Shown here: piece by piece, positions 1-5,471 of the stretch | Layout of the letters: each line of letters opens with the position of its first letter | Position numbering within the stretch: the first letter of the stretch is position 1 | NCBI GenBank assembly: GCA_016793525.1 | Contig: JAEUJT010000143.1 | Location: 1-8,904 of the forward strand | Length of the DNA stretch: 8,904 nucleotides | DNA from: Archangium sp. | Lineage (GTDB): Bacteria; Myxococcota; Myxococcia; Myxococcales; Myxococcaceae | Reading direction: 5' to 3' | Made by a program: the position numbers and the translations under genes | The notes under the pieces: generated by a model | What the model was told of the DNA's origin: nothing | Seen by the model: the letters and a program-made list of their open reading frames with translations, nothing else | Database searches by the model: none

Positions 1-982
1 TGGCCGCGTCGCGCCCGACGGCGGTGTTGAGGGCCAGCAGCGCCTCGAGGTGCTGTGGATCGGCCCCCGCGAGCCACCGGCGGAGATCGGCGTCAGACGA
101 CTGCCCATCAGGCAGCCGTTGGTGCCGCACCAGGTGCTCGACGGTCTCGGCTTCGTCGCGGGAGAACTTGAGGCGCATCACCACACTTCGGGGCGAGGTG
201 TGGGCGGCCAACAGCACGGCGAGGCGGAGCACCACGGTCGGCGGCGCGGCGGCCACCTGGGCGGGAGCGATCTCCACCGCCTCGGGCATGAAGACGCCCA
301 ACAGCCCAGTACGCCGGAGCAGCTCGAGCCCCCGGCCCACGTGCGGCGCCGTGAGGATCTTCACGAATTCTTGCTGCACCCGCTCGCCGGCGACCTTGCG
401 GAACACCGAGAGCGAGGGCTGGATGGCGGCCTCGGTGCCCGGGTCGAGCTCGAACTGGAGCACGGTGGCAAAGCGCACCGCGCGCAGGGCTCGCAGCCCA
501 TCTTCCCCGAAGCGCGCCGCGGCCGCGCCCACGCACCGCACCAGCTCCGCGCGGAGATCGCCCTGCCCTCCGAACGGGTCGACGAGCTCGTCGGCGATCG
601 GGTCGTACGCCATGGCGTTGATGGTGAAGTCGCGGCGCGAGAGATCGGCGGTGATGTCGGTGTGAAACGCGACGCTCGAGGGGCGGCGGCCGTCGACGTA
701 CTCCGCCTCGGTGCGAAAGGTGGTGACCTCGACGTGGGTGCCCTTGACCACCACGGTGACGGTGCCGTGGGCGATGCCCGTGGGAATGACGCGTCGAAAA
801 CACGCCTGCACCTGCTCAGGCGTGGCGCTGGTGGCGACGTCGAAGTCTTTGGGCGCCGCCCCGCGGAGCAAGTCGCGAACGCCGCCCCCGACGAGAAACG
901 CGCGGTACCCAGCGCCGGTGAGGCCGCTCAGCACCTCACGCACTGCGGGTGGAATGGTGGCCGTCGCGAGAGGACTCGGCAT
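1..982 (-). CDS. CCA tRNA nucleotidyltransferase / poly(A) polymerase family protein, 3' end cut by window edge
   Basis: This is a class II nucleotidyltransferase that builds or repairs the 3' CCA end of tRNAs from CTP and ATP in the cytoplasm; 327 codons are visible and the C-terminus lies outside the window. The family motifs appear in order: LVGGGVRD (residues 30-37), the metal-binding DFD pair (Asp46, Asp48) followed by VATSATPE, RRDFTINAMAYDP (116-128), and EDGLRALRAVRF (160-171), which fits the EDxxR nucleotide-selection motif. The region where many bacterial members carry an HD phosphohydrolase motif reads LLAAHTSP, so that metal site is not preserved. ATG at 982 is the only good start ahead of the catalytic core, but it lies 5 bp after a tRNA gene on the same strand and has no convincing Shine-Dalgarno sequence. 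CCA-adding, A-adding and poly(A) polymerases are hard to separate by sequence; CCA-adding is favoured because the adjacent tRNA lacks CCA. Confidence 0.9.
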   Translation of the reverse strand, partial: MPSPLATATIPPAVREVLSGLTGAGYRAFLVGGGVRDLLRGAAPKDFDVATSATPEQVQACFRRVIPTGIAHGTVTVVVKGTHVEVTTFRTEAEYVDGRRPSSVAFHTDITADLSRRDFTINAMAYDPIADELVDPFGGQGDLRAELVRCVGAAAARFGEDGLRALRAVRFATVLQFELDPGTEAAIQPSLSVFRKVAGERVQQEFVKILTAPHVGRGLELLRRTGLLGVFMPEAVEIAPAQVAAAPPTVVLRLAVLLAAHTSPRSVVMRLKFSRDEAETVEHLVRHQRLPDGQSSDADLRRWLAGADPQHLEALLALNTAVGRDAA

Positions 983-987
983 GTGAA

Positions 988-1061
988 TGATCCCAGCAAG
1001 AATCGAACTTGCGACCTGCGGTTTAGGAAACCGCCGCTCTATCCAACTGAGCTATGGGACC
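988..1061 (-). tRNA. tRNA-Arg (anticodon CCU)
   Basis: The minus strand folds into a complete 74-nt cloverleaf. The 7-bp acceptor stem is GGTCCCA with TGGGATC (one G-T pair), followed by TA, a D arm GCTC/GAGC, an anticodon stem GCGGT/ACCGC with loop TTCCTAA, a variable region AGGTC, and a T arm GCAAG/CTTGC with loop TTCGAAT. Discriminator base A73 is at 988. Anticodon CCT at loop positions 34-36 reads AGG, so the tRNA carries arginine and serves a codon that is rare in such GC-rich genomes. After A73 the next bases are TTCAC, so CCA is not encoded and must be added enzymatically. Only 19 bp separate the tRNA from the stop codon of the upstream gene, and I see no clear promoter in that gap, so it is probably processed from a longer transcript. 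Confidence 0.96.
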
Positions 1062-1080
1062 CCAGTCACGAGGGCGTGTA

Positions 1081-1773
1081 TCAACGCCGCCACTCGAGGG
1101 GAACCGCGTCGAACGAGGCCCGGCGTTCGAGGTCGGCCAGCTCCTCTTTCGCGCGGACCAAGCGGCGGCGGTTCATCTCGAGGCGGTGTCTCGATTGCTC
1201 GAACATCGGGTTGGGCGTGAGCCAGCAGGGCGCCCCCACGTACCCCGGCCAGCTCTGCTGCTGAACGACGGTGGACCCGGCCGAACCGGAGATGGTCACG
1301 CCGGGGGCGACCTGTACCGCGCCCACCACGTTGGCGCCGTTGTTGACCACCACGCCGCCCGGCACGCCGCCCCAGCCGTTGCCGCAGGTTGAGCGGGCGA
1401 TGACGGGCAAGCCGTTGACCTCTTCGACCTGCTTGCGGTCGGTCTCGATCTCGTCTTCGAGCTCCTTCACTTTGGAACGGGCGGTGCGGAACTCGCCGCG
1501 CCAGAAGCGCTCATCGCGCTCGGCTGACGACGCGACTGTGCGCGGGGCCCGTACCTCGTCGGAGCTGTCGAGCTCGACCTTCGGCTTCGACGCTGACTCC
1601 GCCGGTGCGTCGCCCTCGATGATGTCGAGGTCTCCGGTCACGGTCTGCACGTCTTTGGCGCCCTTGGGGATCGAGCCGGGCTCGTTGGTGTAGTGCTCCT
1701 CGCCCTCGGCGTCGGTCCACCGGTACACGGACTGCGTCACCACCACCGAAGCTGCGAGCCAGAACGCCAACAT
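1081..1773 (-). CDS. DUF4124 domain-containing coiled-coil protein, probably envelope-located
   Basis: This is a 230-aa protein. Residues 1-15 form a short hydrophobic segment (MLAFWLAASVVVTQS) that could act as a signal peptide or anchor, although it lacks the usual positive n-region. Residues 16-40 (VYRWTDAEGEEHYTNEPGSI and on) match the start of the DUF4124 domain, common in secreted or periplasmic proteins of Proteobacteria and Myxococcota and of unknown function. An acidic, Ser/Ala-rich linker follows (about 50-80), then charged, heptad-like helices at about 85-120 and 190-220 that look like coiled coil. Between them is a Gly/Val/Asn-rich segment (130-180) bracketed by the only two cysteines, Cys130 and Cys183, which could form a disulfide if exported. 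An in-frame TAG four codons upstream of the ATG fixes the start region. Function unknown; it is the first gene of the minus-strand run with the tRNA and the CCA enzyme. Confidence 0.82.
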   Translation of the reverse strand: MLAFWLAASVVVTQSVYRWTDAEGEEHYTNEPGSIPKGAKDVQTVTGDLDIIEGDAPAESASKPKVELDSSDEVRAPRTVASSAERDERFWRGEFRTARSKVKELEDEIETDRKQVEEVNGLPVIARSTCGNGWGGVPGGVVVNNGANVVGAVQVAPGVTISGSAGSTVVQQQSWPGYVGAPCWLTPNPMFEQSRHRLEMNRRRLVRAKEELADLERRASFDAVPLEWRR

Positions 1774-1828
1774 GCCTCGAGCCTAGGGGCGGTCCCGCGG
1801 CGCTGCCAAGGGGAGTAGGCTGCGCGTC
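1774..1828. promoter_or_regulatory. divergent intergenic region holding both start regions
   Basis: These 55 bp separate the DUF4124 gene (leftward) from the GAF-GGDEF gene (rightward), so promoter elements for both directions are expected here or just inside the genes. A purine-rich AAGGGGAG at 1808-1815 is the likely ribosome binding site of the GGDEF gene, 13 bp before its ATG, which is a long spacing. A CCTAGG palindrome sits at 1782-1787. I see no recognisable -35/-10 pair for the housekeeping sigma factor and no riboswitch-sized structure. The call rests on gene orientation rather than on a motif. Confidence 0.4.
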
Positions 1829-2887
1829 ATGGGGGCCGACGACCAACCCGACGAGGCGTTCGGTATTCTGCGCACCGTCGAGCAGCTCGCGGCGTTCAAC
1901 GCGACCGCGAAGGCCTTGATGGCCACCGGTGACATGCGCTCGGTGCTCGACGTGGTGCAGCAGACCGTAAACGGGTTGCTCGGGGCGTGCGCGTGGGCGC
2001 TGTTCCTCGTCGACGACGAGCGCGGCGGGTTGAAGCTCGAGGTCGGCTCGGGTGACGCAGCGCTGCTCCGCTCGCTCGAGCTCCCGCTGGAGACGGGGCT
2101 GGCCGCCCGCGCGCTCGCGAGCGAACGGTACCTCGAGCAGCCCGCGCTGACCTGCGAGGCGTGTTTCTTCGGGGTCTACGGCTCAGCGGCGCGCGGGGTG
2201 TTGGCGATACCGCTGCGCGCGTTGGGCCGCCCGCTGGGTGTGCTCGAGCTGGTCGCCGACCCGACGCAGCCGCGCTTCACCGACGAGCAGCGCCGCGGGG
2301 CCGAGAGCATCGCCGACCTGGCCGCGATGGCGATTCAGAACGCGATGACGCTCCAGCGGCTGCAGGAGCTGACGTTGCGCGATGATCACACCGGGCTGTT
2401 CAACGCGCGGCACCTGCACGAAGAGCTCGAGCGCGAGCTGGGCCGATCGCGGCGCTTCCACCGGCCGCTGTCGTTGCTGTTCCTCGATCTCGATCACTTC
2501 AAGGCCATCAACGACGAGCACGGCCACCTGGCCGGGAGCGCGGTGCTGCGCGAGGTCGGCGCGCTGCTCCTCGAGTCCATTCGCACCTGCGATTCTGCGT
2601 ACCGCTATGGCGGCGACGAGTTCGCAGTACTGCTGGTCGAGACCAACGCCAGCGGCGCCGCGACGGTGGCCACGCGGATCCGCGATCGGGTGCGCAGCTT
2701 TCGCTTCTCAGGCGGCCAGGAGCTGGGCCTGACGGTGACGGCGAGCATCGGCGTGGCCACCGCTCCGGGCACCGCGATCTCCTCGCTCGAGTTCATTCGC
2801 GCCGCCGATCGCGCGCTCTACGCAGTCAAGGCTTCCGGCCGCGACGACATCTCGTCGACGCTGCTCGAGCCGGCGGAGGCCTGGTGA
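1829..2887 (+). CDS. GAF-GGDEF cyclic dinucleotide synthase, Hypr-like (candidate cGAMP synthase)
   Basis: This is a 352-aa soluble protein with a GAF sensor domain (about 30-175) joined by a short helix (MTLQRLQELTLRDDHTGL, 173-190) to a GGDEF domain (about 182-343). The GGDEF domain keeps the metal-binding and catalytic elements: FLDLDHFKAIND (218-229, Asp220), the RYGGDEF signature (GGDEF at 261-265), and an RxxD inhibitory site RTCD (252-255) five residues before it. Canonical diguanylate cyclases have GHxxGD in the next helix, whose Asp (PleD Asp344) contacts guanine. Here the motif reads GHLAGS, with Ser237. This substitution marks the Hypr GGDEF enzymes (Geobacter GacA; members also reported in Myxococcus and Bdellovibrio), which make 3',3'-cGAMP besides c-di-GMP. 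The GAF domain contains a CEAC pair (Cys109, Cys112). The gene ends in a 4-bp GTGA overlap with the next gene, implying translational coupling. The cyclase family is certain; the product is inferred. Confidence 0.93.
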   Translation: MGADDQPDEAFGILRTVEQLAAFNATAKALMATGDMRSVLDVVQQTVNGLLGACAWALFLVDDERGGLKLEVGSGDAALLRSLELPLETGLAARALASERYLEQPALTCEACFFGVYGSAARGVLAIPLRALGRPLGVLELVADPTQPRFTDEQRRGAESIADLAAMAIQNAMTLQRLQELTLRDDHTGLFNARHLHEELERELGRSRRFHRPLSLLFLDLDHFKAINDEHGHLAGSAVLREVGALLLESIRTCDSAYRYGGDEFAVLLVETNASGAATVATRIRDRVRSFRFSGGQELGLTVTASIGVATAPGTAISSLEFIRAADRALYAVKASGRDDISSTLLEPAEAW

Positions 2888-3660
2888 GCCCCCCCTCGAA
2901 GGTCGCACTCGTCACCGGCGGGGGCCGCGGCATCGGCCGGGCCATCGCCGCTCGGTTGGCGAGAGACGGCCACCCGGTCGCCATCGCCGGGCGCACCCGG
3001 GCCAAGCTCGACGCCGTGGTCGCCGCCATCACCGATGCGGGCGGCCGCGCCATCGCGGTGGAGCTCGACGTCTGTGACGAGGCCTCGGTGAAGTCGGCGT
3101 TCGCGCACGTGACGCAGTCGCTTGGGCCGGTGGGGGTGCTGGTGAACAACGCCGGCGTCATCCACTCCAATCTGGTGCAACACACCACCCTCGCCGCGTT
3201 TCGCCGGGTGATGGACACCAACCTCACTGGGGCGTTTTTGTGCACCCGCGAGGCGATTCCCCCGATGCAGGCGCAGCGCTGGGGCCGCATCATTCACATC
3301 GGCTCCACGGGTTCGCGACTCGGCTTCACGTTCGCCAGCGCCTACTGCGCCTCGAAGCACGCGCTGGTTGGGCTGGCACGCGCCGTGGCGCTCGAGGTCG
3401 CTGGGTCGGGCGTCACGGTGAATGTGGTGTGCCCAGGGTTCACCGACACCGACATGGTGGCCGAATCAGCGGCCAAGCTGCAGGTGACGACCGGCCAGTC
3501 GCTCGACGAGGCGCGAGCGCAGCTCATGGCGATGAGCCCACTGGGGCGTTTTATCGCACCCATCGAGGTGGCGAACCTGGTGGCCTACGTGGCGAGCGAT
3601 GCGGCGGCGGCGTTCCACGGACAGACGGTGAGCCTCGACGGCGGCGAGTCGATGGGCTGA
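2884..3660 (+). CDS. short-chain dehydrogenase/reductase, 3-oxoacyl-reductase-like
   Basis: This is a 258-aa classical SDR, the typical length of FabG-like enzymes. The cofactor-binding motif TGGGRGIG is at residues 11-18, NNAG at 88-91, and the catalytic tetrad is Asn113, Ser141, Tyr154 and Lys158 (YCASK). The C-terminal FHGQTVSLDGGE is the usual dinucleotide/tetramer-interface strand. Arg37 after the second beta strand (AGRTRAKL) suggests NADPH preference. The likely reaction is reversible reduction of a 3-ketoacyl thioester to the 3-hydroxyacyl form, although substrates of this family cannot be told from sequence. The GTG start at 2884 overlaps the stop of the GGDEF gene by 4 bp, so both are almost certainly on one transcript. 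Because the downstream synthase shows only KS and AT domains in this window, this SDR is a candidate ketoreductase acting in trans; that role is inferred. Confidence 0.92.
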   Translation: MSPPSKVALVTGGGRGIGRAIAARLARDGHPVAIAGRTRAKLDAVVAAITDAGGRAIAVELDVCDEASVKSAFAHVTQSLGPVGVLVNNAGVIHSNLVQHTTLAAFRRVMDTNLTGAFLCTREAIPPMQAQRWGRIIHIGSTGSRLGFTFASAYCASKHALVGLARAVALEVAGSGVTVNVVCPGFTDTDMVAESAAKLQVTTGQSLDEARAQLMAMSPLGRFIAPIEVANLVAYVASDAAAAFHGQTVSLDGGESMG

Positions 3661-3711
3661 CCCTTGGCAAATGTGGCACCTGCGATGGGATGCGTGCAGA
3701 CTCCCGAGCAC

Positions 3712-4302
3712 ATGGGGACCAGCACCGTTGACCTTGTAGCCGCGCTCAAGCAGCGCCTCGCGATGGCGACGCAGAAAGACGTCATCCACGGGATGTTCAT
3801 CGAGAACTCCATCACCCTGGTGTCGCAGCTGCGGTCGCCGCAGTTCGCCGACGAGGTGCGCACCAAAGTCATCGGAGGGAAGAAGCTGGTCGGGTTCTTC
3901 CGCTACCCGGTGGTCGACCTGCTCAAGGTGATGGAGATCGCAGTCGAAGGCGCCGAAGACCCGCAGAAGATCCTCGAGGAATTTGGCGCCAACTCGGTGC
4001 GCATCTTCTTCGACTCCCCGGTGGGCCGCACGATGCTGCTGCTGGCGAGCTCCGACCCGCACAAGCTGCTCTTCAGCGCGCCGGCGGGTTTCAAGGCGAG
4101 CGCCTCGTTCGGCGAGCGCGTGTACAAAAAAGAGGCAGAGAACGCGGGCACCATGGTGACCACGGGCGACCTCCTCGGCCCTTCGTGGACGGTGGGGGTT
4201 TTCCGCTACGCGCTGGGCGTCGCCTGCAACGTGAAGGCGAACGTCGAGGTGAGCCACCTCGAGGGCCCCGGCCTCAACTACGTCGCACGAGTGAGCTGGT
4301 AG
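3712..4302 (+). CDS. TIGR02265 (DUF2378)-like myxobacterial protein
   Basis: This is a 196-aa soluble protein counted from ATG 3712, with no signal peptide or membrane segment. The pattern GMFIENSI near residue 27, FRYPVVDLLKVMEIAV at 63-78, a Phe/Gly-rich middle (LEEFGANSVRIFFDSPVGRT) and a C-terminal half ending in short beta-like strands (ANVEVSHLEGPGLNYVARVSW) resembles TIGR02265/DUF2378, a roughly 200-aa family found in many copies in Myxococcus and relatives with no established biochemical function. In-frame alternatives are TTG 3664 and ATG 3685; none of the three has a strong ribosome binding site. ATG 3712 is preferred because it puts about 26 residues before the first conserved block, as usual for the family. 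It lies 51 bp after the SDR and 6 bp before the next gene, so it is part of the same gene string. Family assignment is from memory of the pattern and is moderate. Confidence 0.7.
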   Translation: MGTSTVDLVAALKQRLAMATQKDVIHGMFIENSITLVSQLRSPQFADEVRTKVIGGKKLVGFFRYPVVDLLKVMEIAVEGAEDPQKILEEFGANSVRIFFDSPVGRTMLLLASSDPHKLLFSAPAGFKASASFGERVYKKEAENAGTMVTTGDLLGPSWTVGVFRYALGVACNVKANVEVSHLEGPGLNYVARVSW

Positions 4303-4308
4303 CACCCG

Positions 4309-5400
4309 ATGCACCGCGAGCGCGTCGCGGTGGTGGTGTACGGCGCGACCGGGTTCACCGGGCGGTTGATTCTCGCGGAGCTGCGGCGGCAGGGCCTCTC
4401 GTTTGCGGTGGCGGGCCGGCCGAGCGCGGCGTTGAACGAGCTCGGCGCGCAGTACCACGTGCCGGTGCTTGCCGCGGCGCTCACGGATCCAGGTCGCGTG
4501 GCGGTCGCGCTGTCTCGAGGCGTCGTGACGTTGGCCTGCGCGGGGCCGTACGCGGAGACGGGGCTCCCGCTGCTCCACGCGGCGCTCAAGGCCGGCACCC
4601 ATCTGCTCGACCTGAGCGGAGAACCCGAGCACCTGCGAGCAGTCGCGGCGCACGACGCCGAAGTCAAAGCGCGCGGCTTAGCCGTCGTGCACTCGGTGGG
4701 CTTCGACGTGGTGCCGAGCGAGCTGCTCGCGCACCTCTGCCACAAGCCGTTGGGGCCGCTGTCGTCGATGTTGCTGGCGACGGCGCACACGCCCGGAGTG
4801 CCGAGCCACGGCACGCTGCTCAGCTACGTCTCGATGCTCGCGTCAGGGCCACCACGTGGGCTGTCGTGGGCCGACGGCGGGCTGCGCGACGAGGCGCTGG
4901 GGGCACACCGGCAGATCGTCCCCTTCCCCGCTCCGCTCGGAGATCGCGCGGCGGCGTCGGTGGCCTCGGCCGAAGTGGTGCTGCTGGCGCGCTCGATTCC
5001 CACCCAGCGGCTCACGCACCTGGTGGGCACGGTGGCTCCGGCCGCGCTGCCCATCGCCGAGCAGACGCTGCCGATGGCCTCGCGCGAAGGCCTCGAGCGC
5101 TCGCTCGCCCACCTGGCGAGCACCTCCCGAGCTGGTCCCGAGGAGAGCGCCCGCGCGACGAGCCAGTTCGCGCTCTGGTGCCGAGCGGAGACGGCGGCCG
5201 GAGCGGTGCGCACCATGACCATGAACGGGCCCGACCCGTACGGGCTGAGCGCGGTGACGGCGGTGGCCTGCGCGAAAGCAGCGAGCCATGCCCATTTTTC
5301 GGCGCGCGGGGTGCTGACGCCGCTGCAGGCCTTCGAGCCGCAGCCGTTGCTGGCAGCCATGGCCCACGCGCACGTGCGCTGGCGCCCGGTCGATGGATGA
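4309..5400 (+). CDS. saccharopine dehydrogenase-like / trans-acting enoyl reductase-like oxidoreductase
   Basis: This is a 363-aa NAD(P)-binding protein. It starts with a Rossmann fold containing GATGFTGRLI (12-21) and the AGRP segment at the end of the second strand, where Arg37 would fit NADPH. CAGPYAETG follows at 77-85, then LLDLSGEPEHLR (99-110) and VVHSVGFDVVPSELLAHL (126-143). These blocks are characteristic of the saccharopine dehydrogenase NADP-binding family, in the subgroup that includes the mycobacterial trans-acting enoyl reductase (Rv2953) used in phthiocerol/phenolglycolipid synthesis. It is therefore probably a lipid or polyketide double-bond reductase rather than an amino-acid enzyme. 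It starts 6 bp after the TIGR02265-like gene and lies 71 bp before the KS-KS-AT synthase. Leu124 is encoded by TTA, a rare codon at this GC content. An unrelated reductase role within the superfamily cannot be excluded. Confidence 0.85.
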   Translation: MHRERVAVVVYGATGFTGRLILAELRRQGLSFAVAGRPSAALNELGAQYHVPVLAAALTDPGRVAVALSRGVVTLACAGPYAETGLPLLHAALKAGTHLLDLSGEPEHLRAVAAHDAEVKARGLAVVHSVGFDVVPSELLAHLCHKPLGPLSSMLLATAHTPGVPSHGTLLSYVSMLASGPPRGLSWADGGLRDEALGAHRQIVPFPAPLGDRAAASVASAEVVLLARSIPTQRLTHLVGTVAPAALPIAEQTLPMASREGLERSLAHLASTSRAGPEESARATSQFALWCRAETAAGAVRTMTMNGPDPYGLSAVTAVACAKAASHAHFSARGVLTPLQAFEPQPLLAAMAHAHVRWRPVDG

Positions 5401-5453
5401 GGGCTCGCGAAATCACCCCAGGCTGCTAGATTTTCAACTCACCGCACCGTGCC

Positions 5454-5460
5454 AGAGGAG
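5454..5460 (+). promoter_or_regulatory. ribosome binding site for the KS-KS-AT synthase
   Basis: AGAGGAG at 5454-5460 is a good Shine-Dalgarno match, 11 bp before GTG 5472. It supports GTG as the start, because the ketosynthase fold (PIAVVGLGCVLPD) begins immediately after that codon and no ATG lies nearby in frame. Confidence 0.65.
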
Positions 5461-5471
5461 TAGTCAAGGCC

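Noticed and set aside
50..1264. Long open frame on the plus strand (404 codons) across the CCA enzyme, the tRNA and part of the DUF4124 gene
   Set aside because: It runs through a tRNA gene and opposite two genes with clear family motifs. Its translation is Arg/His/Gly/Ala-rich with no recognisable domain, as expected of an antisense shadow in GC-rich DNA.
3664..3690. Sigma-54-like promoter (TGGCA repeats) and a TTG start at 3664 for the TIGR02265-like gene
   Set aside because: The GG and GC elements are 8 bp apart rather than the required 10, and no other pairing fits. The TTG start adds an unconserved N-terminus without a ribosome binding site.
3466..4653. Long minus-strand frame (395 codons) opposite the SDR end, the TIGR02265-like gene and part of the reductase gene
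   Set aside because: It spans three genes on the other strand and is His/Arg-rich without domains; an antisense shadow.
5427..5434. AT-rich TAGATTTT before the synthase as a -10 box
   Set aside because: No -35 match lies 16-18 bp upstream (ctcgcg), so there is no supportable promoter call, although a transcription start in this 71-bp gap remains possible.
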